NCBI GenBank assembly: GCA_018398815.1
Contig: JAFLJL010014959.1
Coordinates: forward strand, 62,001 to 126,000
DNA from: Conus ventricosus
Lineage: Eukaryota > Mollusca > Gastropoda > Neogastropoda > Conidae
Length of the DNA: 64,000 bases
Direction of reading: 5' to 3'
Positions within the stretch are counted from its first letter, which is position 1; each line of letters begins with the position of its first letter. The translations under genes and the position numbers were made by a program. The notes below the pieces were generated by a model. It made no database searches. It was not told the origin of the DNA and worked only from the letters and a program-made list of their open reading frames with translations. Positions 56,676-64,000 of this stretch are shown piece after piece.

Positions 56676-57259
56676 ATGAACAGTGATGATCTACTACAGC
56701 TACAAGGCAGCCTAAACCTTCCTGAACTTATGAATGACCAAGTTGATGACCAAGCTATTATGCCCAAAAAGGAGAGGCTGTATTCTTTAGCAGCATGTGG
56801 AAAAACAAAACAGTTCCTCGGAATTCCGGAACTGAATTCAGCATTGAACAGATTCAACAGATGTCGCCACAAGACATTTTAAAGTATCATAACAGGTATG
56901 AAAGCGCAGCTAGGTCTAGAATGGTGAAAAGTGTGGGGCAAACGGTTCTTAGTTTGTACACTAAACTAGTCAGTAGATTTGCTCCCATTGATTCTGAACA
57001 AGATCTTACGTATGATTTAACGCAAGATCCAGTTTTAACAAAGTCATTAGAGTCTCTAGGATGTGATCTATACTACAGATTTGGAACATTGTTATCGCCA
57101 TTAATCATGGGATTAATAACTTTTAATCATATAGATTTTATTTCCCTTCAAAATGAACGAGCTGGAAAATCAGCAGAATCAGAAAACACTGAATCAGGTG
57201 GAGAAAGTAACCAAGCCAGAAAATCAGCAGAAAACGCTGAATCAGGTGGAGACCATTAA
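56676..57259 (+). pseudogene. Maverick gene C, copy 4 (one 8-bp frameshift)
   Basis: ATG 56676. The first part (MNSDDLLQLQGSL, PKKERLYSLAACGKTKQFLG) is in one frame. From about 56833 the rest continues two bases off: IEQIQQMSPQDILKYHNRYE, TVLSLYTKLVSRFAPID, LYYRFGTLLSPLIMGLITF, and an acidic serine/glutamate tail. Copies 2 and 3 lack an extra ATTCCGGA at 56823-56830, so copy 4 gained 8 bp. Total about 190 codons with a likely C-terminal hydrophobic helix. The end overlaps gene B by 107 bp. From memory it is a recurrent uncharacterised cnidarian Maverick family. Confidence 0.72.
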
Positions 57260-57641
57260 AAATCCTGGGCGTGTTGAAGCAGGAAAAAAATTAGCAGAGT
57301 GGAACAGACAAAAAAAATTAATGTTACAGAATATGACTCATCATGAAAACATAACACCGCCAACGCCAGAACAAGTTGATTCAATGCCAGCTATAAAAAC
57401 TCCATGTGATTCAAGGCCTACAGCACCAAAGTCTTCATGGAATATTGAACTTAAAACTGTTGCCATTTTTGGCGCCATTGCTGCTGTTGGGGGCAGTTAT
57501 TACGGCTATAAAATATATACACAATGGCAACAGAAACAAAAGCAATCAAAAAAATCTGAACCACTAAATACAGAAAAAAACAACAGCACGCTAAAACCGC
57601 CAATAACAAAGCATCATTTTGATCCATTTATAATGCAATAA
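57153..57641 (+). CDS. Maverick gene B, copy 4: intact 162-codon single-pass membrane protein
   Basis: The only uninterrupted small Maverick gene in the window. Residues 1-35 are rich in glutamine/glutamate/lysine, with a short internal repeat (ENQQ, TLNQVE). Residues 36-60 contain NPGRVEAGKKLAEWNRQKK, a basic motif. Then come a proline/threonine-rich stretch, a hydrophobic segment at about residues 100-118 (VAIFGAIAAVGGSYYGYKIY), and a lysine- and proline-rich tail ending HHFDPFIMQ. It overlaps gene C and is followed by gene A, so the three probably share a transcript. Broken homologues lie at 6173-6629, 23610-24082 and 43193-43732. Function unknown; a small virion or host-membrane protein is a guess. 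Confidence 0.75.
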   Translation: MNELENQQNQKTLNQVEKVTKPENQQKTLNQVETIKNPGRVEAGKKLAEWNRQKKLMLQNMTHHENITPPTPEQVDSMPAIKTPCDSRPTAPKSSWNIELKTVAIFGAIAAVGGSYYGYKIYTQWQQKQKQSKKSEPLNTEKNNSTLKPPITKHHFDPFIMQ

Positions 57642-57684
57642 TATTTTAAGAACTTAATTTTAAATTTTTTAATAAAAATAAATC

Positions 57685-57917
57685 ATGGCGTATTATAAAA
57701 TGATAAAGTCAATAAATAAAGACATGGAGTCTATAAAAGACATTTCATAGACCCGAATTGTAATCAATGCGGTTGCTTAGGATGTAAGAGCTTCATTAAG
57801 ATCTATGCTGACCGATCTCGCGCAGAAAACGCCGAGCAAAATATACTCAGTGATGACGCGTTTTTTGAGGCGTGTGTGTACTATATTAGACATCTACTAT
57901 TTAAGATAAAAACATAG
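57685..57917 (+). pseudogene. Maverick gene A, copy 4 (one frameshift)
   Basis: ATG 57685 (MAYYKMIKSINKDMESIKD), frameshift near 57745. Then DPNCNQCGCLGCKSFIKIYA, with three cysteine pairs in CxxCxCxxC-like spacing. It is followed by AENAEQNILSDDAFFEACVY and a basic C-terminus with stop at 57915-57917. About 78 codons. The cysteines suggest a small metal-binding protein. Confidence 0.6.
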
Positions 57918-57949
57918 ATTGTCTTGTTTTTGATAATTATAAGATAACT

Positions 57950-58195
57950 CAAATAAAAACTTGGTTGTACTTAGAGAATGACTTAGTTATGATCTTAGGT
58001 TAACTTGGTAAGAACTTGAGGATGACTTGAGGACAACTTGAATAAAAACTTAGAAGTAACTTGAGAATAACTTAAGGATAACTTGGGTAAGAACTTGTGA
58101 ATGAATTGAGGATGACTTGTGAATAACTTGAGTAAAAACTTGTGGATGACTTGGGGATGACTTAAGTTAAGAACTTAAAAGTGACTTAAGTGTGT
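57950..58195. repeat. AAGTTCTT minisatellite, copy 4 (reverse orientation)
   Basis: Units such as AACTTGAGGATGACTTG and AACTTAGAAGTGACTTGAG, the reverse complement of the arrays in copies 1-3 with more substitutions. Confidence 0.8.
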
Positions 58196-58370
58196 GCATG
58201 CGTGGGGTGGGGGTGGGTGGGGTGGAGTTGGGTGGGGGTGGGGGGACGTGCGTGCGTGGGGTGGGGGTGGGGGGACGTGCGTGCGTGGGGTGGAACAAAA
58301 CACACACACACACACAAACAAACAACAAACCCAAACACAAACAAACAACAAACAAACACACAATAGACAG
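58195..58370. repeat. G-rich tract, copy 4 (reverse of the C-rich tract)
   Basis: GTGCGTGCGTGGGGTGGGGG modules followed by (CA)n and ACAAACAAACAACAAAC. Same order as in the other copies when reversed. Confidence 0.8.
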
Positions 58371-58535
58371 GACAGTGCTTGTGGGAAAGTGAAGGGGGCT
58401 TTTTGTTGTTCACACTTGAACGCCGTAAATTCAAGACAGCCGCCGAAAGCACTTATCACAGTCCTGAATCAATAATCACAGGATCTGTTTCAGTTCTATC
58501 GCCGACCACCCAAAAGGAGAAATGTTTGCCAAGCG

Positions 58536-58880
58536 GTTACGCGTAACCGTTACTATTTTTAGAAGCCCGTCATACTATCGTCAGTAGTCCAAACCCCACC
58601 ACGCAGGCCTGCACGCTGTTAACCGAGTGGCATGGGTAATATGAGAAAGGTAAATGCCGGGGAGCAACACCTTTAAATGCTCTTAGTGAACGCCACAAAC
58701 GTATGACGTGGGTCTAAAAATAGCGGTCGTCCCTGTGGCCTCAACAGCCTAGCCTTCGCTGCTAGCCAGGCGTTACGCGTAACCGTTACTATATTTAGAA
58801 GCCCGTCACAGCAGTTCAGAAAACTTGACAGACAGGGGGTTATATATAGCTGTTTCTGTTTTAGAATCCCGTCATTCCAA
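58536..58880. repeat. Dispersed direct repeats with a perfect 12-bp palindrome
   Basis: GTTACGCGTAACCGTTACTA followed by TTTTTAGAAGCCCGTCA occurs at 58536 and 58772; a third, weaker unit (TTTTAGAATCCCGTCATTCC) is near 58858. GTTACGCGTAAC is a perfect palindrome. Present only in the copy 4 left arm. Confidence 0.75.
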
Positions 58881-58934
58881 TCGTCAGTAGTTCACAAAAC
58901 TTGCCAGCATTAACCGTTGCTTTACAAGCTGCTT

Positions 58935-59261
58935 CAATCATTTTTCAAAGTATCTTATATTTTCATGTAAAGCATTCTTTTCTTCCTCTGACCACAATTC
59001 CGTTGGTGTTGGCGGTGGTAATAGGAGATTTTGAGCTTGTTAGAAAGTTGTAGCTGATTCCATGTCTTCCACACCCAAATAATTTAATCTATAAAGCTGT
59101 TGAAAAGGTATTTGTGATTCAAGAACTTTTTCTAACCCAGAAACCACACTGTCTTCTAAAACTGCCCTATGTAAACACTTCTCTCGCAGAAAAAGCACCG
59201 TCTTTACACCACCACAGCACTGGGAGAAATGAACGACAAGTGTGGGCGGAAATGTCGCCAC
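58935..59261 (-). pseudogene. First leftward-end gene of Maverick copy 4, interrupted by one TAA
   Basis: Open from ATG 59261 for 73 codons (FPPTLVVHFSQCCGG, KVLESQIPFQQLYRLNYLGV). After an in-frame TAA at 59042-59040 the same frame continues QAQNLLLPPPTPTELWSEEE and ENIRYFEK to about 58935. In the element's own orientation it would be the first gene after the terminal repeat. No family recognised. Confidence 0.45.
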
Positions 59262-59511
59262 TACTGATCAGCTGATTCTATCTAGTCTTGTGATTGGCCG
59301 CCGTGACATCAGCCCACCGCGTGATCCAAAAATCGTCATGCCCGGCCACGTAGTAAGTAATCGATAGTGCCAAGTCCTTAGGCAGGCCGGCAACTAACAA
59401 TTAAAAGCTTACCTGTTTTTGGCAGAGCGGGCCGTTGACGCTGCCCTGACAGAGTTGACAGTACTAAAAAGAGAGCCGACCTCTTCCAAGTTCAGCCGTA
59501 GGAACAGACAC

Positions 59512-59622
59512 CGATGTATAATGAAGCGCGTTCAACCACCGCTGCTTTTCCCCCTACGTTACTCTATGAAACGCGTTCAGACACGGCTACTTTCCCCTAC
59601 GCTACTCTCTGAAAACTTTAGT
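59512..59622. repeat. Subterminal two-unit repeat of copy 4
   Basis: ATGAAGCGCGTTCAACCACC and ATGAAACGCGTTCAGACACG units each followed by TTTTCCCC(C)TACG(T/C)TACTC. Reverse of 3131-3230. Confidence 0.72.
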
Positions 59623-59640
59623 AAATTAGTCTTACTTGTC

Positions 59641-59731
59641 AGAGAACAGGGAAACCTTTATTCTGGGCCACTTTCGCCCGAAAACTGGTTGAGGGCGAAA
59701 GTGGCCCAGAATGAAGGTTTCCCTGTTCTCT
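59641..59731. repeat. Terminal 91-bp hairpin of Maverick copy 4
   Basis: Arms 59641-59679 and 59693-59731 are reverse complements over 39 bases with one mismatch; the loop is GAAAACTGGTTGA. Starts AGAGAACAGGG and ends CCCTGTTCTCT. It is both the outer tip of the element and a stand-alone palindrome. Confidence 0.92.
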
Positions 59732-60291
59732 AAAGTGGGTTCATTCTCGGACTTTAATCGCCAATAACTTTACACAGACACAGAATTGTCAAATATGACT
59801 TATTGCGTTTTATTCCTTGGGTTCTGATGTTTTCATCGATATGAAATATGCTTAGATACCTTGAACGTACGGCGAGCTAGACAACGCAGAAGCTGCGACA
59901 GATAGCACAAATTTTGTTATTTGCCGTCTCGCGAGGCTCATTTTGAGTGCGGCGCTGCGTTGTCTTCTTTGCGGTCCGGGCAAGCTGTATATATATTTCG
60001 GCGCCGCGTGAGTGCGACGAGTGTTCCCCAGTGTTAGCCGGAGAGGTGTTGCCGAAGAGTGTTGGCTAGAGAGTGCTCAGTGCGCCGAGTGCTGAGAGAG
60101 AGAGAGAGAGAGAGAGTTCCCAGGCAGTGTTCCTGGTTCGAGCTCCTTGCCATGGGAGAGAAATAAAGAGAAGAAAAACTCCACATCGTCCTGTGTGTCT
60201 TCTTGACTGGCTGCTGTCCCTTGGTCCCTGCACTTTTTACCATCTGCCTGTCTTCACCTGCACACCCCTTACCCCTCCGCACCATCACACC
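59732..60291 (-). repeat. LTR-like terminal segment, right arm
   Basis: Mirror of 54882-55434. On the plus strand: TATATATATTT near 59988, an (AG)n run near 60095-60115, AATAAA at about 60163, and a CA-ending edge (CCGCACCATCACA) at about 60291. Promoter and poly(A) order again runs opposite to the pol gene on its right. Confidence 0.52.
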
Positions 60292-60321
60292 TTGAAAACA
60301 GCTATATATTTGTCTATGAAT

Positions 60322-60615
60322 ATTCATGCACGTGACGACAAATCTGCCATGACATTTTGTGTTCCAGGCACAGGTTCAATAGTAAATTTGAATTCCTGCA
60401 ATGCCAAAGACTACCTTAATAATCTGTTGTTCGTAGTCTTTGACGATTGCAGGAACGTCAATGGCCTGTGGTCGGTCTGTAACCGAAACTTTCTTCCAGT
60501 CAAGAACCTGGCGAATGTCTCACATGCCCATACAATAGCCAAGCACTCTCTCTCAATAGTGGAGTATTTCTCCTGTGTCTTTGAGACTGACTGTTTACAA
60601 AAGAACCTCAGCTGA
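60322..60615 (-). pseudogene. Ty3/gypsy RNase H remnant, right arm
   Basis: Same sequence as 54555-54847, with the TAG in place of tryptophan (near 60411) and the TDHRPL signature. Confidence 0.87.
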
Positions 60616-60993
60616 CTAAGTGTCTAGCGCTCACTTGGAGCACCGAGGTCGTAGTGGTTACATCCCTTCCCCCTTTCGCCATCGGGCAGGTCCGAACTCT
60701 CTACTACCTTAGGTGCCATCTGTCATCTGACCACTTCGTCCTCCTTGACACAGTTCGGCCGTGTGCGATGGGTAAGGTACCCTGGTTAATGGGTCTATTA
60801 CCTATTTGTATACTACGTACAACGTCCCTTTGCCTCCAAGCGTTTAATGCCTTTTGTCAGAGGTTTCACGCCCCTTGACAAAGTCTTTCAAAATTTCTTT
60901 GAGCTGTTCTGTCTGACTTGCAGAAAAATCACTCAACAGAACCACATAATCATAGGTTTCACCTTTGATAGACAGAGTAGGAAGGGGTACAAC
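60616..60993 (-). other. Linker with RT deleted, right arm
   Basis: Mirror of 54178-54554; carries the same YDYVVLLSDF trace and the same loss of reverse transcriptase. Confidence 0.62.
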
Positions 60994-62079
60994 TTAATCT
61001 ACACTGGTAGATGTTAACAATCCTACATTTGCTCTTGTCACAACCTTTGATCTGTACTTGTACGTTACATTGGGTACAAAATCATCACTGATAATATCTG
61101 TCATGTTGACATCAGTTTTTGACATAGGACATATCCATTCAACTGACTGGTTGATGGCAACATATGTACGTTCAACATACTTCTTCAACATGTTCACGTG
61201 GAACACCTTCTCAGTGTTTGTAATTTTGACCTTATACTTAACTGCAGAAAATTTTTCGACCACCTGAAAAGGACCCTTCCACATAACACAAAGTTTGTTA
61301 TGTTCATCAGTGAGTAGTACAAGGACTTTATCCCCTACACTGAAGGAACGTGCCTTTGCTTTTCTGTCTGCAAAGACCTTGTACACATCTGTTTTTCTAT
61401 CAGCTGACTATTGAGCAAGCTCACATGCATCCTTTAAACGATTATGCAGTTCATAAACGTATTGGTAGATAGTTTTACTGTCAGGTATGTCCGTCTTTTT
61501 TGTCCGTTGTGTGATCAGTAGATCCAAAGGACTCCTTGGCGAGTGTCCGAAAAGAAGTTCGAATGGTGAGAATCCCAGTGTTTCGTTCGGCATTTCCCTG
61601 TACGCGAAAAACAAAGCCGGTATGAAACGATCCCATTCCTGGGGTTCTTGCCTTGCAACTTCTCTCAGCATGGACTTTAACGTTCCATTGAATCGTTCAA
61701 CCATGCCATTCGATTTGGGATGATATGGCGTGGTTGAAATGGAAGAGATTGACTACAGTCTGTAAATTTCTCTCATGAGATCGGAAATGAATTGCGTTCC
61801 ACAATCCGAGAGAATTTCTTCTGGAAGACCCACTCTGGAAACAATCGCAAGTAGGGCTTCAGCGACAGACACTGTATCGATTTTCTTCAGTGGAATCGCT
61901 TCTGGAAACCTTGTCGCTGTATCCACCAAATTTATGACATAGTGATATCCGGAAGAAGACGGTGGAAAAGGCCCAACAAGATCAATAGCCACCTTCCGAA
62001 ATGGGACGGAAATGAGAGGCATTTTGTGCAAAGGTGCACATGGACGCGACCTTCTGAGATATCTTTTGGCAGATGTCAC
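60994..62079 (-). pseudogene. Ty3/gypsy integrase, right arm
   Basis: DDE integrase that would insert the retrotransposon. Catalytic residues are visible: VAIDLVGPF (first D), LSDCGTQF (second D) and KSNGMVERFNG (E), the last about 35 residues from the second. The C-terminal domain has KVLVLLTDEHNK, WKGPFQVVEKFS and HVNMLKKYVE. In-frame stops lie after MREIYRL (near 61753) and after CELAQ (near 61410). The second also occurs in the left arm, and the region of the first is not readable there. No chromodomain follows. Unlike standard gypsy order, RNase H lies downstream of integrase. Confidence 0.9.
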
Positions 62080-62535
62080 ATGAGCGGCAATATTCTGTAA
62101 CTACCTTTGTGACACCTGGCCAATAAAAAGAATCAAGAACTCTCTTTAATGTTCTTTTGATTCCACAGTGACCAGCGAACAGTGCATCATGAGCCGTGTG
62201 TAGTACTATCTAAGTGGCTTTGGAACGACAACTTGTTTGTTGTCCTGTCCAGGTACACACCTGTAGAGAATGTCAGAGTCCAGTATGTACGTTGGTTTGT
62301 CCGTTGGTATGTCAGTGACAGTCTGTTTAGCAGCAGAAAGTATTGTCGTCAGCGTCTCGTCTTTTCCCTGCATTTCTTTTAGATCATCTGGGGTAATCTG
62401 GAGTTCATCCACTTTTGAGACTTTTAGCAGCTTTGTAGCCTTTCCCTGCTCTATGATGTCTGATCTGGTACTCACAAGACAAGGAACGAACGATCCTCCC
62501 CAGCACTACCATGTACTGTAGCGACACCTGGCAAA
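62080..62535 (-). pseudogene. Ty3/gypsy H2C2 zinc finger and upstream linker, right arm
   Basis: An open 89-codon piece (62206-62475: STRSDIIEQGKATKLLKVSK, DILYRCVPGQDNK) and, after a stop, HTAHDALFAGHCGIKRTLKR and EYCRSCDICQK, giving the His-His-Cys-Cys finger that precedes gypsy integrases. The sequence begins abruptly at the Penelope hairpin (62542), so gag and protease are missing. Confidence 0.82.
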
Positions 62536-62541
62536 TTGCCC

Positions 62542-62667
62542 AACATACACGCAGCTGAACTCACTACATCTTATCTCATATGTCACACCTTCTCTTCTAC
62601 AATTCCCCAAAGAAGAGAAGGTGTGACATATGAGAAAAGATGTAGTGAGTTCAGCTGCGTGTATGTT
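62542..62667. repeat. Perfect-looking 56-bp inverted repeat at the gypsy/Penelope junction
   Basis: Arms 62542-62597 and 62612-62667, loop TACAATTCCCCAAA. The right arm encodes the start of the GIY-YIG domain, so the left arm is an inverted duplicate of coding sequence. A degraded version is at about 40015-40145. Confidence 0.88.
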
Positions 62668-62971
62668 GGAGAGATAGCACGCACTGGACACTATCGAGGT
62701 CAACAACACATGACAGCCCTGGCAAAGAGAGACCATGATTCAGTGTTGTGGCGACACACAGCACAGACACACAGCAACAGTGACACCCCCCCCCCCAGTA
62801 CAGCATGGTGATAACAAGTTACCAAGAAACTGCTTTGGGAAGACAAATCACTGAAGCTGTCAAGATTAACAACACACCACCAGAGTTGAGACAACACAAG
62901 AGAGGAGTGGGGCCATACACGACTGGTGAGAACATCACTCACCAACCTGTGAGAACATCACTCACCAACTG
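62612..62971 (+). pseudogene. Penelope-like element GIY-YIG endonuclease domain, right arm
   Basis: C-terminal nuclease of a Penelope-like retroelement. REGVTYEKRCSEFSCVYVGE stands for the GIY...YIG core. It is followed by ARTGHYRGQQHM with the conserved arginine, SVLWRHTAQTH with histidines, and, after a frameshift in a C run (62786-62796), PQYSMVITSYQE and GRQITEAVKI with the catalytic glutamate. Stop near 62971. The reverse transcriptase part is absent. The spacing CVYVG, LWRH, ITEAV matches Penelope nucleases I know. Confidence 0.85.
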
Positions 62972-63930
62972 ATGGAAGCAGTTTCCAACACCATACACAG
63001 CCAGACTTATGAGGGTGGCTTACCCGACAAGTTTTGATCACAGGTCAGTGAAAGAAAGAATGGTGGAAGAGTGGCGCGGCTGAAGATAAAACTAAAACAA
63101 CTTGGGAAAAATGAGAGACCAACCAAAGTATTTTTCCCCAAAGTAATTTGTTTTCGAAAACAGCTATCAATTTGGAATTTAAAAAAAAAAGTTCAACGCT
63201 TGTATGATTTTTTTTCCAAGAAAGGAAAAAACACAATACTAAAGTTTTCCTGGAAATAAATTCTTTATAAAGTTTTAGTTTTTAAATGTTCTTGTTGTTA
63301 GTCTTTCTTTCTTCCTTGATTTTAAATGAATTCACACAACAAATGTATTGCCTTATACGATAAATGAAAATGAATTTACAAAACAAATGGAATCACAAAC
63401 AAATAAAGGAGGGGGAGAAACACAAACTAGCGGATATCCTACCTAAAAGATGAAAATTTTGAAACGAAAACTAGGTAGGAGTTTATTGTAAAGAAGGTGT
63501 AGAGGTTTTGAAAAAGGGAGTAAAAAGGAAATGAAAGGATACACAGGTTCGGAATAGTGAGATGAAATCAAGAAAAAGCAAAAAAAAAAAGCCCTCAGAC
63601 AGCACCCTAGTGGTCACTGTCTCCCGTGAAACGGGAGACGGGAAAAACAAATTATACACAATATACACAACACTATAGTAATAATGAAAATAATAAACGA
63701 TCAATCAATAAATGCACAATCACCTAAACGCAAAGAAAATATCACAACACAAAGCTAAAAAAAAAACAACAGATAATCAAAAGACAATATTTATTAGGAA
63801 GAGTTTTCCCCGCACTTGTCAACCTCTGTCCTGTTGAAGGAGGCAAGGTCGGTTCGAACTCTGGGAAAAGGGAACTATTTGAATTTGAAACGATAGGACA
63901 GAGAAAAAAACAACAACAACAAAAAATAAC
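62972..63930 (+). other. Penelope-like element 3' tail, right arm
   Basis: Non-coding. Begins with a short direct repeat (GTGAGAACATCACTCACCAA, twice at about 62930-62970) and contains a CTCCCGT-GAAA-CGGGAG hairpin near 63620-63640 and AT-rich sequence. Continues into the 90-bp monomer at the window end. Confidence 0.5.
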
Positions 63931-64000
63931 CTAATAAGGGGCGATCACAGCTACTCCCACTCTTGGAACTAATCGCACAATGTAGCGAGAAGCGTGGGGC

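Larger units (their letters stand above)
56544..59731 (-). mobile_element. Maverick copy 4, left end only, reversed
   Basis: Read leftward from its terminal hairpin at 59731: subterminal repeats, left-arm region, C-rich tract, minisatellite, genes A, B, C, then new sequence (56544-56640) and the gap. Frames are long and clean, so this is the reference for genes A-C. The left arm matches copy 3 rather than copies 1/2 near the C-rich tract. About 75 bp of the inner terminal repeat present in copy 1 are missing (jump from GACAAGTAAGACT to AATTTACTAAAG). Confidence 0.85.
59732..64000 (-). repeat. Right arm of the large inverted duplication
   Basis: Reverse complement of the left arm (38604-41101 + 53525-55434), continuing to the window edge where the 90-bp monomer begins. 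Better sequence quality than the left half of the left arm, so used to read the pol and nuclease genes. Confidence 0.88.

Noticed and set aside
56823..56833. Cloning-linker contamination (GGAATTCC)
   Set aside because: Only 8 bp and surrounded by colinear Maverick sequence; more simply a small insertion.

Overview
This 64-kb window is metazoan nuclear DNA built almost entirely from nested transposable elements. I recognise no host gene. The elements are an L1/Tx1-type LINE, four copies of a Maverick/Polinton (adintovirus-like) DNA element, a Ty3/gypsy pol remnant, and a Penelope-like element tail with a GIY-YIG nuclease. The Maverick gene set reminds me of elements in cnidarian genomes, but that is from memory. 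An invertebrate deuterostome or another aquatic animal is also possible, so I do not name a species.

Layout. 1-2019 (-): LINE ORF2 (endonuclease plus N-terminal reverse transcriptase), continuing off the left edge. 2941-19357: Maverick copy 1, with about 190-bp terminal inverted repeats and a 5-bp target duplication (AAAGC). 19450-20120 (-): LINE ORF1 remnant, then 90-bp tandem monomers. 20664-38640: a second, left-truncated version of the whole Maverick + ORF1 + monomer unit in direct tandem. 38604-41101 plus 53525-55434: left arm of a large inverted duplication (Penelope tail, then gypsy integrase and RNase H). This arm is interrupted inside the integrase gene by Maverick copy 3 (41102-53524, right cluster deleted, target duplication ACCCC). 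55544-56543: a gap of exactly 1000 N. 56600-59731: left end of Maverick copy 4, reversed. 59732-64000: right arm of the inverted duplication, mirroring the left.

How the Maverick genes fit together. Leftward from the middle of the left arm run three small genes, called A, B and C here. Rightward run small membrane-protein genes D and E and a retroviral-type integrase. Leftward runs a protein-primed-type DNA polymerase B of about 1,140 codons, followed by two or three small leftward genes. Rightward again are a CxxC protein, a coiled-coil membrane protein, unidentified and possible structural genes, and an A32-like packaging ATPase whose stop codon lies inside the right terminal repeat. Polymerase, integrase and ATPase together identify a self-synthesising, virus-like transposon. 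I could not identify a major capsid protein or an adenain-type protease with confidence.

Sequence quality. From about 2.9 to 53.5 kb almost every recognisable gene is broken by single-base indels. The flanks (LINE ORF2, Maverick copy 4, the gypsy arms) hold much longer open frames. The pattern looks like unpolished long-read consensus over repeats, so most frameshifts in copies 1-3 may be technical. The tandem and inverted duplications should be confirmed before being treated as biology. Boundaries given for broken genes are approximate.
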